Assembly: GCA_964643075.1 (NCBI GenBank)
Contig: CAZXQO010000013.1
Coordinates: forward strand, 29,365 to 93,364
Origin: Desulfocucumis sp964643075
GTDB lineage: Bacteria > Bacillota > Desulfotomaculia > Desulfotomaculales > Desulfocucumaceae
DNA length: 64,000 nt
Direction: 5' to 3'
This document shows positions 26,044-34,201 of the stretch, piece by piece (the stretch's first letter is position 1; each line of letters begins with the position of its first letter). The notes below the pieces were generated by a model. It ran no database searches. It saw only the letters and a program-made list of their open reading frames with translations, and had not been told where the DNA came from. Position numbers and translations under genes: made by a program.

Positions 26044-26898
26044 ATGGCTGTAAGCGACCACGGCGAATTAAACGGAACTACCGGCTGCAGGCGCCGCATA
26101 ACAGGGATAGTAACCACTGCCCTCAGCGAAAGCCCGGAATTAATCAGCCGGGCTTTGCTCGTAAGCCAAAAAATAAATTTCCCTTATATCGGGAGAAATA
26201 ATAAAGGCATAAAAAAACTGGCGAAAGAATACGGTGTTACCGGGGTATTTGTGGTGTCCGGTAAAAGAATATCCTTTCATCTGGAGAATAGTGAGTTTTT
26301 TTTCCACCCCGGCATGGCTAAACTGCGTATAATGGAAATGTTAAAAGGGAAAACTGACCAAATGGTTAAGTCTATGGATATTTGCCCAGGGGATGCCATA
26401 CTGGACTGTACACTTGGCCTGGGTTCCGATGCACTGGTGGCTTCTTATGCAGCCGGCCCGGATGGTACTGTAACCGGGCTGGAAAGTTCGCCGGTAATTG
26501 AACTGCTGGTCAGGGAAGGGCTGGCAGAAATGCGGGACGAAAGTAAAGCTCGGATGATCCGGGCTGCGGAGAGAATAACGACAAAAAATAGCCATCACCT
26601 TGAGTTTCTTACCAACACCCCTGAAGGGACTTACGATACAGTATATTTCGATCCTATGTTCAGACACGGCATAAAGGGCTCTCCTGCTATGGACGCCATG
26701 CGTCCGCTAACTGAATACTCGCCCCTGAGCTGTATTGTCCTGCAGGAAGCTTTACGGGTTTGCAGGAAACGGGTTGTGATAAAAGAAAAAAAGGGGAGCA
26801 CAGAATTTGAAAGGCTGGGTATCCACAGGGTTGGCGGGGGTAAATACTCTCCCGTTGCCTTCGGCATTATTATAAAAAGGGGTGGTGGACACGGTTAA
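26044..26898 (+). CDS. SAM-dependent methyltransferase (RsmJ/DUF548-like)
   Basis: A 284 aa class I methyltransferase. Residues 1-90 are a non-catalytic domain. The SAM-binding core starts around residue 110: GDAILDCTLGLGSDALVASYAAG (motif I region, here read in parts), then VTGLESSPVIELL, and YDTVYFDPMF around 200, a motif like that of RsmJ-type enzymes. The acceptor may be rRNA, but this is only by resemblance. It overlaps the start of miaA by 17 bases, so coupling is likely. ATG is preceded by a weak ACGGAGTGA site. Confidence 0.75.
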   Translation: MAVSDHGELNGTTGCRRRITGIVTTALSESPELISRALLVSQKINFPYIGRNNKGIKKLAKEYGVTGVFVVSGKRISFHLENSEFFFHPGMAKLRIMEMLKGKTDQMVKSMDICPGDAILDCTLGLGSDALVASYAAGPDGTVTGLESSPVIELLVREGLAEMRDESKARMIRAAERITTKNSHHLEFLTNTPEGTYDTVYFDPMFRHGIKGSPAMDAMRPLTEYSPLSCIVLQEALRVCRKRVVIKEKKGSTEFERLGIHRVGGGKYSPVAFGIIIKRGGGHG

Positions 26899-27865
26899 CG
26901 CTTGCGCCGGACATACCGTACCCCTGCTGTGTATTATAGGACCCACGGCCACAGGTAAAACAGAAACTGCTGTGACAGTGGCGGAAGCAATCGGTGGTGA
27001 AATAGTTTCGGCCGATTCAATGCTGGTTTATAGATACATGGATATTGGCACCGCTAAACCGACACCGGAAGAAAAACGCGGTATTCCACATCATATGATC
27101 GATATAGTTGATCCCGATGAAAACTTTACAGTTGCCGTCTATGCCCGCATAGTTTGTGAATTAATACCGGCCATCTGGAGAAAAGGAAAGGTTCCCATAC
27201 TGGTGGGAGGAACAGGGCTTTACATACGCTCTGTAGTGGACGGCTTTAATTTTTCCGTAAGCGGGCCGGATATCACTTATAGAAAAAGTTTGGAAGACTA
27301 CCTAAGTTTGAAGGGAGCAAACGAACTGCATGCCCTACTGGTTGCCGTAGACCCGGATGCTGCAGCAAGGCTACACCCCAACGATACCAAAAGAATCATC
27401 AGGGCTCTAGAAGTTTTTCATCAAACGGGAAAACCCATGTCCTCCCTAAGCAATAGCACTGTGCATACTGATTATAACCTGTTAATGTTTGGACTCACCA
27501 TGGATAGGGAAAAATTATACAGAAGAATAAATGACCGGGTTGATCTGATGATAGACCGGGGACTGGTAGATGAGGTTAGAGGCCTATGGTCAAAAGGATA
27601 TGACCAATCCATGACTTCTATGCAGGGGCTGGGTTATAAAGAGATACTGTATTTTCTTAAAGGCGAAATGACATTGCAGGAGTCTTTGGATACCCTGAAA
27701 AGAAGTACCAGGAGATTTGCTAAGAGACAGTTTACCTGGTTCAAGAGGGACAACAGAATCAAGTGGTTGGATATAGACAATTATAGAGATAGCCGAGAAA
27801 TAACCATGGAAATTATAGACGAAGCAGCAGGAAGATTTAATATGACGTCGAACCCTATAAAATAA
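26882..27865 (+). CDS. miaA: tRNA dimethylallyltransferase MiaA
   Basis: A 327 aa enzyme that transfers the isopentenyl group to A37 of tRNAs that read U-starting codons; MiaB (16302) then acts on the product. Visible: P-loop IIGPTATGKTETA near residue 20, SADSMLVYRYMDIGTAKPT around 45, PHHMIDIVDP around 72, VGGTGLYI around 107 and FAKRQFTWFKRD at about 285. The start is a GTG overlapping the methyltransferase gene. hfq follows after 30 bases, an order widely conserved in bacteria. Confidence 0.96.
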   Translation: MVDTVNACAGHTVPLLCIIGPTATGKTETAVTVAEAIGGEIVSADSMLVYRYMDIGTAKPTPEEKRGIPHHMIDIVDPDENFTVAVYARIVCELIPAIWRKGKVPILVGGTGLYIRSVVDGFNFSVSGPDITYRKSLEDYLSLKGANELHALLVAVDPDAAARLHPNDTKRIIRALEVFHQTGKPMSSLSNSTVHTDYNLLMFGLTMDREKLYRRINDRVDLMIDRGLVDEVRGLWSKGYDQSMTSMQGLGYKEILYFLKGEMTLQESLDTLKRSTRRFAKRQFTWFKRDNRIKWLDIDNYRDSREITMEIIDEAAGRFNMTSNPIK

Positions 27866-27895
27866 GAAAAATATACCAACGGAGGGAACCTATAA

Positions 27896-28138
27896 ATGAC
27901 TAAACTTCAGATAAATTTACAGGATGCCTTTTTAAATCAGGTTCGAAAGGAAAACATTCCTTTAACCATTTTTCTTATTAACGGTTTCCAGTTAAAGGGA
28001 ATGGTGCGGGGATTTGATAATTTTACAGTTATACTGGAAAGCGACGGCAAGCAGTTGATGGTTTATAAACATGCCATATCAACTGTAAGCCCATTGCGGT
28101 CGGTTAATACCTCTTTTTCGGAAACAAAACCAGTTTAA
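27896..28138 (+). CDS. hfq: RNA chaperone Hfq
   Basis: An 80 aa Sm-like protein that assembles as a hexamer and helps small RNAs pair with messages. Sm1 motif (NIPLTIFLINGFQLKGMVRGFDNFTVIL) and Sm2 motif (YKHAISTVSP) are both visible, in the right places. ATG start with a GGAGGGAA ribosome site. A terminator follows. Confidence 0.96.
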   Translation: MTKLQINLQDAFLNQVRKENIPLTIFLINGFQLKGMVRGFDNFTVILESDGKQLMVYKHAISTVSPLRSVNTSFSETKPV

Positions 28139-28154
28139 TCAAGCCTGCTCTTCA

Positions 28155-28182
28155 GGTCTCTCCCATAGGAGAGGCTTTTTTG
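28155..28182 (+). terminator. Terminator after hfq
   Basis: TCTCTCC, loop CATA, GGAGAGG, then CTTTTTTG. Intrinsic terminator at the end of the miaA-hfq unit. Confidence 0.8.
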
Positions 28183-28252
28183 TTATACAGGTCAGTTAAG
28201 CTCTACACCGGCGTATAATGTAAAGAATTCGTTCCGGGATGGGGTGAGGGGT

Positions 28253-29206
28253 TTGATCAGAATAAACATGTGGCAGAAGCAAGACAGAATAATCGAGGAG
28301 GCGCATCATCCCCGCAGAAGGGTAATACAGATTCCACCGCATAAAGCTCCGGAGAAGCAGTGTGCCGAACAAGGGGAAAGTTCGAAGAATGTACACGAAG
28401 TGCTGGAGGAACTGGATTTGCTGATAGGTTTAGCTGATGTAAAGAAGCTGATTAGCGAAGTATATGCCTTCGTGGAAATACAAAAAAGGCGGCAAAAAGA
28501 AAAGCTAATTAACGACCCCCAGGTGCTGCACATGATCTTTAGAGGCAATCCCGGCACAGGAAAGACCACGATGGCCAGGATTATCGGGAAGCTGTTCAAG
28601 GCCATGGGGATTTTGCCCAAGGGTCACCTGGTGGAAGTGGAAAGGGCTGACCTGGTGGGCGAGTACATTGGGCATACAGCCCAGAAAACCAGGGAAATGT
28701 TAAAAAAAGCCCGGGGCGGAGTAATGTTTATCGACGAAGCCTATTCCCTGGCCAGAGGCGGTGAAAAGGATTTTGGCAAAGAAGCCATAGACGCTCTGGT
28801 CAAGGGTATGGAGGATAATAAGGACAGCCTGATCGTAGTGCTGGCCGGTTACCAGGACGAAATGGACCTGTTTATTGATACCAATCCGGGACTACGCTCA
28901 CGGTTTCCCATACACCTTGATTTTCCCGACTATTCAACCAGGGAGCTTATGGAGATTGCCGACATGATGCTACAGCACAAGCAATATCGCCTGCACGCAG
29001 CGGCTCAGGAGGAATTGCGCAGGATACTGGAAATCCAAACCCGACGGCATCAGCACAGCGGCAATGCCAGGCTGGTTAGGAATATGGTGGAAAAGGCCAT
29101 TCGTCAACAGGCGGTAAGGTTGGTGCATAAGGAAAACACCACCCGCGATGATTTAATGTCCATAATCCGGGAGGATATAGTAGTGGTTACGGATAATATT
29201 GATTAA
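28253..29206 (+). CDS. spoVK: Stage V sporulation protein K, AAA ATPase
   Basis: About 317 aa. After roughly 40 variable residues, a CbxX/CfqX-type AAA+ domain begins: LDLLIGLADVKKLI, Walker A FRGNPGTGKTTMARI around residue 100, Walker B GGVMFIDEAYSLARGG around 157, GYQDEMDLFIDTNPGLRSRF (sensor 1 and arginine finger region) around 203. It is needed for spore maturation in Bacillus, where it also lies near hfq. TTG 28253 is the best-spaced start behind GGGGTGAGG; GTG 28244 and ATG 28268 remain possible. Confidence 0.9.
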   Translation: MIRINMWQKQDRIIEEAHHPRRRVIQIPPHKAPEKQCAEQGESSKNVHEVLEELDLLIGLADVKKLISEVYAFVEIQKRRQKEKLINDPQVLHMIFRGNPGTGKTTMARIIGKLFKAMGILPKGHLVEVERADLVGEYIGHTAQKTREMLKKARGGVMFIDEAYSLARGGEKDFGKEAIDALVKGMEDNKDSLIVVLAGYQDEMDLFIDTNPGLRSRFPIHLDFPDYSTRELMEIADMMLQHKQYRLHAAAQEELRRILEIQTRRHQHSGNARLVRNMVEKAIRQQAVRLVHKENTTRDDLMSIIREDIVVVTDNID

Positions 29207-29227
29207 TGAGGTGACAAAATTAACTTC

Positions 29228-30475
29228 ATGGATATTGAAGCACAATTATCAGCCCTGGCCCTAGAGGTAGACGCGGAAATCGTCCCGGTTTGCAATAAAC
29301 TCGAAAAAATATCCTTGAACAACCATCAAAAGGTTCTGCAAGCCTTCAGGAAGGCCAGGGTCAGCGACTACCACCTAAAGGGCGGTACCGGCTACGGATA
29401 TAACGACCCGGGACGCGAAACACTGGAAGAAATCTATAGTCATATATTCAATACAGAGGCTGCCCTGGTACGGTCCCAGATAGTAAGCGGAACTCATGCC
29501 ATAGCCCTGTGTCTTTTTGGTGTTTTAAGACCGGGAGACGAACTTCTGGCCGTGCAGGGAAGACCTTATGACACCCTGGAGAGTATTATAGGTTTACCCG
29601 GTGACGGTAAAGGCTCCCTTGGCGACTTCGGCATTATTTATCGTCAGGTCGAGCCCCTGTCTGGTGGTGAGTTGGATTACGATGCCATACAAAAGGCCAT
29701 CAACAAAAAAACCAGAATGATCATGCTGCAGCGCTCCAGAGGATATAGCCTCAGACCCTCCCTTAATATCAACGACATGAGTACACTGATTAGCTTTATA
29801 CGTTCCTGTAAAGAGGATGTAGTGGTTTTTGTGGATAACTGCTACGGCGAATTCGCGGAACTGCTGGAACCCACCGATGTGGGGGCGGACATTGTGGCTG
29901 GCTCCCTGATTAAAAACCCAGGCGGAGGACTTGTTCCTACCGGAGGTTATGTGGTGGGCAAAAAAGAATTAGTTGAACTGACTGCAGCCAGATGGACGGC
30001 GCCGGGCATAGGTTCCGAAGTGGGTCCCGCACCGGGTTTTATACGCCTTATGTTCCAGGGAATTTTCCTGGCACCCTCCATTGTGGCGGGAGCGTTGCAA
30101 GGGGCAGTTTTTACTGCCAGACTGTTCGAGAAGCTGGGGTTTTCCGTCAGCCCGCTATACGATGAGCCAAGAACGGATATCATTCAAACCATTATGCTGG
30201 GCAGTCCGGAAAAACTGGTAGCCTTCTGCAGGGGCATACAATCGGCATCCCCGGTGGATGCTCACGTCAGGCCGGAACCCAGCTCCATGCCAGGCTACAG
30301 TGATCAGGTAATCATGGCTGCAGGCACATTTATCCAGGGCGCTTCCCTGGAACTCAGCGCAGATGCACCGCTAAGGAAGCCCTACGCTGTATTCATGCAG
30401 GGGGGGTTATCAAAACACTACACCAGACTGGCAGCAATTAACGCGGCCAGATATGTCTTGGCATGCAGCAGTTAA
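29228..30475 (+). CDS. PLP enzyme of the YnbB / methionine gamma-lyase-related family
   Basis: A 415 aa fold-type I pyridoxal phosphate protein, formerly called aluminium resistance protein. Visible: GTGYGYNDPGRETLEEIY around residue 55, IVSGTHAIALCLFG around 88, VFVDNCYGEFAE around 200 and the PLP lysine in DIVAGSLIKNPGGGLVPTGG around 222. The reaction is not established for this family; a Cys/Met gamma-lyase-like chemistry is inferred from fold. The order hfq-spoVK-ynbB is the same as in Bacillus. A LysR-type regulator follows after 13 bases. Confidence 0.85.
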   Translation: MDIEAQLSALALEVDAEIVPVCNKLEKISLNNHQKVLQAFRKARVSDYHLKGGTGYGYNDPGRETLEEIYSHIFNTEAALVRSQIVSGTHAIALCLFGVLRPGDELLAVQGRPYDTLESIIGLPGDGKGSLGDFGIIYRQVEPLSGGELDYDAIQKAINKKTRMIMLQRSRGYSLRPSLNINDMSTLISFIRSCKEDVVVFVDNCYGEFAELLEPTDVGADIVAGSLIKNPGGGLVPTGGYVVGKKELVELTAARWTAPGIGSEVGPAPGFIRLMFQGIFLAPSIVAGALQGAVFTARLFEKLGFSVSPLYDEPRTDIIQTIMLGSPEKLVAFCRGIQSASPVDAHVRPEPSSMPGYSDQVIMAAGTFIQGASLELSADAPLRKPYAVFMQGGLSKHYTRLAAINAARYVLACSS

Positions 30476-30488
30476 CGGAGGATGAAGT

Positions 30489-31421
30489 GTGAATCTGAAA
30501 CAACTGGAGGCATTTCTCCAGGTAGCAGAACTGCAAAGCTTCACCAAGGCTGCCCGGTATCTATACATGAGCCAGCCGGCAGTGAGCTTTCAGATAAAAT
30601 CCCTGGAGGAAGTTTTACAGGTTACCCTTTTCCAGAGAGGGGATAAAAGAATAACGCTCACCGAGGCCGGCCGGATTCTATACCCCGAAGCCAAACAGAT
30701 GCTGATACATTATCAGAATATAAAATACAGCATTGATGAATTGAGGGGACTGAAAACAGGTCATCTTGTATTGGGGGCAAGCACCATACCCGGAGAATAT
30801 ATTATGCCTTTGTTTATTGGTGACTTTAACCGGTTTTATCCCGGTATTCAGTTGAGGCTAAAAGTTTCCGGAAGCGGAGAGGTTACCCGGTGGCTACTTG
30901 AGCGGGAGGCTGATATAGGTATTACCGGCATGGCTCCTGAGGGGCAGGATATTGTGTGCACTCCCTGGCTTTTGGACCGGCTGGTGATAATTGTCCCGCC
31001 GGGGCATGAGCTCGTTGACAGGGGGGAAATACATTACAGTGAAATACTTAACGAAAAATTCATATTAAGGGAAGAAGGTTCCGGAACCAGGCAGGTGTTT
31101 GAAAAGAAGTTGCTGGATGCAGGAACGGATCCTGGAGACTTAAGTGTGGCTATGGAACTGGGGAGCACCAGAGCCGTAATTACCGCCGTGCAGGCAGGGC
31201 TGGGAGTGGGTGTTGTTTCCGGTTGGGCGGCCGGGGAACCCCTGCAAACGGGAAGAGTTAAAAAAATTATTATTAAGGGCATAGACCTAAAAAGATACCT
31301 TTACATAATTAAATTAAAAAACGGCACAGTAAGCTATGCCGCCGATAGTTTTGTTGAATTTATAAAAGATCCTTTAAATATTAAACGCCTCCTGGCGCCA
31401 TTCCAGAAATCAACGCCTTGA
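30489..31421 (+). CDS. LysR-family transcriptional regulator
   Basis: A 310 aa protein with the N-terminal LysR HTH (NLKQLEAFLQVAELQSFTKAA, YMSQPAVSFQIKSLEE) and a C-terminal periplasmic-binding-like effector domain starting near residue 90 (LVLGASTIPGEYIMPLF). It resembles the CysL/selenium-metabolism YraN group (EGSGTRQVFEK motif around 195), for which sulfur or nitrogen metabolites are typical signals; the effector here is not known. GTG start behind GGAGGA, likely co-transcribed with the PLP enzyme gene. Confidence 0.9.
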   Translation: MNLKQLEAFLQVAELQSFTKAARYLYMSQPAVSFQIKSLEEVLQVTLFQRGDKRITLTEAGRILYPEAKQMLIHYQNIKYSIDELRGLKTGHLVLGASTIPGEYIMPLFIGDFNRFYPGIQLRLKVSGSGEVTRWLLEREADIGITGMAPEGQDIVCTPWLLDRLVIIVPPGHELVDRGEIHYSEILNEKFILREEGSGTRQVFEKKLLDAGTDPGDLSVAMELGSTRAVITAVQAGLGVGVVSGWAAGEPLQTGRVKKIIIKGIDLKRYLYIIKLKNGTVSYAADSFVEFIKDPLNIKRLLAPFQKSTP

Positions 31422-31428
31422 TTGGTTT

Positions 31429-32040
31429 CTAATATCTTCTCAGTAAACCAACCACCTTGCCCAGTATAGAAACATCCCTGACCAGAATAGGTTCCAGTAG
31501 CCTATTTTCCGGCTGCAGCCTTATATGTCCGTTTTCGCGGTAAAATGTTTTCACTGTGGCCTCAGCTTCGATCAGTGCAACAACTATATCACCATTGTTG
31601 GCCGAAGGCTGTTTCCTTACCACCACAACATCTCCCTGGTGAATTCCGGCCTCGATCATGCTGTCGCCCCGTACGGTAAGCATAAATAAATCGCCATTAC
31701 CGAAAAAGCTGGTCGGCAGGGGAAGCATAGAGTCATGGTTTTCCTCCGCAAGTATGGGCTGACCTGCAGCAACCCTGCCCAGCAGGGGTACAGAGATGGT
31801 TTCCTCTGCCAGCAGTTTCTTCCGCCCGTCCAATACCTCCACCGCTCTGGGTTTGGTGGGGTCCCTGCGAATAATACCTTTTTCTTCCATGCGCTTAAGG
31901 TAGCTGTGAACTGTAGAGCTTGACTTTAAGCCGACAGATGAGCCTATTTCCCTTACCGAAGGTGGATAGCCTTTTGCTTTTATATTGGACTTTATGAAAT
32001 CAATTATAGCCTGCTCCCTGGGAGTAAGGTTGTTACTCAC
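31429..32040 (-). CDS. lexA: SOS repressor LexA
   Basis: A 203 aa repressor. N-terminal winged HTH: LTPREQAIIDFIKSNI, PSVREIGSSVGLKSSSTVH. Self-cleavage site RVAAGQPI (Ala-Gly) around residue 88, catalytic Ser in VRGDSMIEAGI around 123 and Lys in EATVKTFYRE around 161. The open frame extends to 32085, but GTG 32040 gives the family N-terminus (SNNLTPREQ). An SOS box lies 57 bases upstream, indicating autoregulation. Confidence 0.95.
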   Translation of the reverse strand: MSNNLTPREQAIIDFIKSNIKAKGYPPSVREIGSSVGLKSSSTVHSYLKRMEEKGIIRRDPTKPRAVEVLDGRKKLLAEETISVPLLGRVAAGQPILAEENHDSMLPLPTSFFGNGDLFMLTVRGDSMIEAGIHQGDVVVVRKQPSANNGDIVVALIEAEATVKTFYRENGHIRLQPENRLLEPILVRDVSILGKVVGLLRRY

Positions 32041-32096
32041 AATATACACCAGCCTTTCCAGAATTATATGCATATTATAGCACAAAAACGGTTCAC

Positions 32097-32110
32097 GAAA
32101 CTAGTGTTCT
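32097..32110 (-). promoter_or_regulatory. LexA (SOS) box
   Basis: Minus strand AGAACACTAGTTTC fits the Gram-positive SOS consensus CGAACRNRYGTTYC at most positions, including GAAC and GTTTC with four bases between. It lies upstream of lexA, where autoregulation is expected. Confidence 0.7.
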
Positions 32111-32215
32111 AAAACTATTAAAAATATTTTTTGATTATATTTTTTAGAAGGAGCAAAAGGAAAATCGTCGAATTAATCAGAACATAACAAATTTATTTTT
32201 AGGTGGTGAACTTAA

Positions 32216-33922
32216 ATGTCCAGGCTCAGGGTAGCCATTGTAGGGGGTGGAACGGAAGGTTATTCTGTATACCGCAACCTGAGAGCTATGAAAGAAGTAG
32301 CGTTAATAGGCATGGCCGACCCGGATCCCTCCGCCCAAGGTTTGCAGGCGGCAAAAAAAGATGGCATATATACCACCACCAACTATAAAGAGCTGGCTAT
32401 TAAACAGGATATTGATGTCATCATAGACGCCTCCGGCTCTGCCGACATCCAGCTTGAACTGAACAGGATTAAAAATCCCAAGACGGCTGTGGTGGAAGCC
32501 CGGGTAGCCGGACTGCTTAATGCAATCCTTAGAGAAAAAGAAGAACTTCTGGAATTCAAAAAAATACAGGGAGAGTTGTCCGCTGTATTGAATTCGGTCC
32601 AGGAGGCCATCGAGGTAGCTGATAACCAGGGCATAATCAAATATGTCAATCCTGGCTTTACCAGGATCACAGGTATATCTGAACAAGAAAGAATTGGTCA
32701 AAACATATATGAGGCATCCCCGGACGGGGCTCTTGCCACGGTACTGAAAACTGGTAAAAATGTATTTGGACACCGCACCATGGTGGGGGGCAGCAACGCA
32801 GAGGTTGTATCAAATGCCGCGCCCATTATGGTGGATGGTAGAATGGAAGGCGCCGTGGTAGTATTCCAGCATTTTACCGATGTCATGAAGCTGATGGATG
32901 AACTACGCCGTAGTACATCATTAATTGAAAACCTATCCGACAAATTCGGCCAGGTGACCACCAGCAAGTACAGCTTTGAAGATATTCTGGGTAACAGCCA
33001 GGATCTCAAGAAATGCAACCAATTGGCTGAAAGGGCTGCACGCAGTAATTCCACTGTACTGCTGCTGGGCGAAAGCGGAACCGGTAAGGAACTTTTTGCC
33101 CATGCTATTCATAACTCCAGCCCCCGCAGGGAAAAGCCTTTCATCAAGGTCAACTGCGCCGCTATACCCGAAACCCTGCTGGAAAGCGAATTCTTCGGTT
33201 ATGCCAAGGGTGCTTTTACCGGCGCCATTAAATCAAAAATAGGTAAATTTGAACTGGCCCATGGGGGCACTATTTTCCTGGATGAGATAGGTGACATGAA
33301 CCTTAATTTACAGGGAAAACTTTTAAGGGTTTTACAAGAGATGGAGTTTGAGCGGGTTGGGGGTAATCAGACTATCAAGGTGGATGTACGGGTGGTAGCT
33401 GCCACCAACCGCAATTTACGGGATCTTATAAGACAGGGTAATTTCAGAGAGGACCTTTATTACCGGCTGAACGTAGTGGAAATTACCATACCTCCGCTGC
33501 GGGTACGCAAAGAGGATTTGTCGCTGCTGGTAAATAATTTAATAATAAAATTAAACCGTAAACTTGGGAAAAAGGTTAAGGGTCTTTCCAAAGACGCTGA
33601 AGAAGTGCTTTACAGCTACGACTGGCCCGGTAATGTGAGGGAACTTGAAAATGTCATTGAAAGGGTCATGGTCACAGTGGATGACGAGATACTGACCAAG
33701 AAAAACATGATACAGCATGTGAGTCAGTTCAAGAACACTCCGGAAAGAGATGTGGATTTGATACCCATTGATCAAATGGAACAGATTTTAATCAGAAAGG
33801 CCATGGCTAAATATGGCAGTTCGGTGGAGGGCAAGCGCAGGGCCGCCCAGGCCTTGAATATATCACTGGCCACCCTGTATAATAAGCTAAAGAAAAGTAG
33901 ATCTGAAAATTTTAGCAATTGA
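32216..33922 (+). CDS. Sigma-54-dependent activator with N-terminal Rossmann-like and PAS domains
   Basis: A 568 aa regulator. Residues 1-115 look like a dinucleotide-binding Rossmann fold (AIVGGGTEGYSVYRNL, then DVIIDASGS). A PAS domain follows at about 125-235 (AVLNSVQEAIEVADNQGII). The sigma-54 AAA+ domain covers about 255-490: Walker A GESGTGKELFA, the GAFTGA loop in YAKGAFTGAIKSK, and Walker B GGTIFLDEIGDMN. A Fis-type HTH ends the protein (AAQALNISLATLYNKLKK). It lies just upstream of the methylmalonyl-CoA operon, whose promoter region has a -24/-12 element, and a similar regulator heads the mmc cluster of Pelotomaculum. Sensing of pyridine nucleotide or CoA metabolites is inference. 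Confidence 0.93.
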   Translation: MSRLRVAIVGGGTEGYSVYRNLRAMKEVALIGMADPDPSAQGLQAAKKDGIYTTTNYKELAIKQDIDVIIDASGSADIQLELNRIKNPKTAVVEARVAGLLNAILREKEELLEFKKIQGELSAVLNSVQEAIEVADNQGIIKYVNPGFTRITGISEQERIGQNIYEASPDGALATVLKTGKNVFGHRTMVGGSNAEVVSNAAPIMVDGRMEGAVVVFQHFTDVMKLMDELRRSTSLIENLSDKFGQVTTSKYSFEDILGNSQDLKKCNQLAERAARSNSTVLLLGESGTGKELFAHAIHNSSPRREKPFIKVNCAAIPETLLESEFFGYAKGAFTGAIKSKIGKFELAHGGTIFLDEIGDMNLNLQGKLLRVLQEMEFERVGGNQTIKVDVRVVAATNRNLRDLIRQGNFREDLYYRLNVVEITIPPLRVRKEDLSLLVNNLIIKLNRKLGKKVKGLSKDAEEVLYSYDWPGNVRELENVIERVMVTVDDEILTKKNMIQHVSQFKNTPERDVDLIPIDQMEQILIRKAMAKYGSSVEGKRRAAQALNISLATLYNKLKKSRSENFSN

Positions 33923-33934
33923 TAAAATTTTAAT

Positions 33935-33961
33935 TATTAGACACTTTATAAATATTAGACA
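33935..33961 (+). promoter_or_regulatory. Candidate activator site: direct repeat TATTAGACA
   Basis: TATTAGACA occurs at 33935-33943 and 33953-33961, 18 bp apart, about 185 bp upstream of the -24/-12 promoter: a usual distance for a sigma-54 enhancer site. Assignment is by position only. Confidence 0.4.
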
Positions 33962-33979
33962 TAGTATCAGAATGAATTG

Positions 33980-34003
33980 CCCCGCGAATACGGGGATTTT
34001 TAT
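33980..34003 (+). terminator. Terminator after the sigma-54 activator gene
   Basis: CCCCG, loop CGAATA, CGGGG, then ATTTTTATT. It separates the regulator gene from the operon, so the operon needs its own promoter. Confidence 0.7.
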
Positions 34004-34142
34004 TATACGTCATTCTATTATCTAGAATTTGTGTATGATTGTCCACACTTTAAAATATTTTGAAATTATATGCAGTTTGTCCTTAGTGCAATTAACCCTT
34101 TATGACGCTGCTTTCCGGGGCATTGCAACAATATGCCGGTAC

Positions 34143-34158
34143 TGGTACAAATATTGCA
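34143..34158 (+). promoter_or_regulatory. Sigma-54 (-24/-12) promoter of the methylmalonyl-CoA operon
   Basis: TGGTACAAATATTGCA matches the sigma-54 consensus TGGCACG-N4-TTGCW, with the invariant GG (34144-34145) and GC (34156-34157) exactly 10 bases apart. It lies 44 bases upstream of the first gene and next to a sigma-54 activator gene. Confidence 0.9.
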
Positions 34159-34201
34159 AAATTAATAGCTATTATGACTTTGTGCAAGGAGGGAACTGAA
34201 A

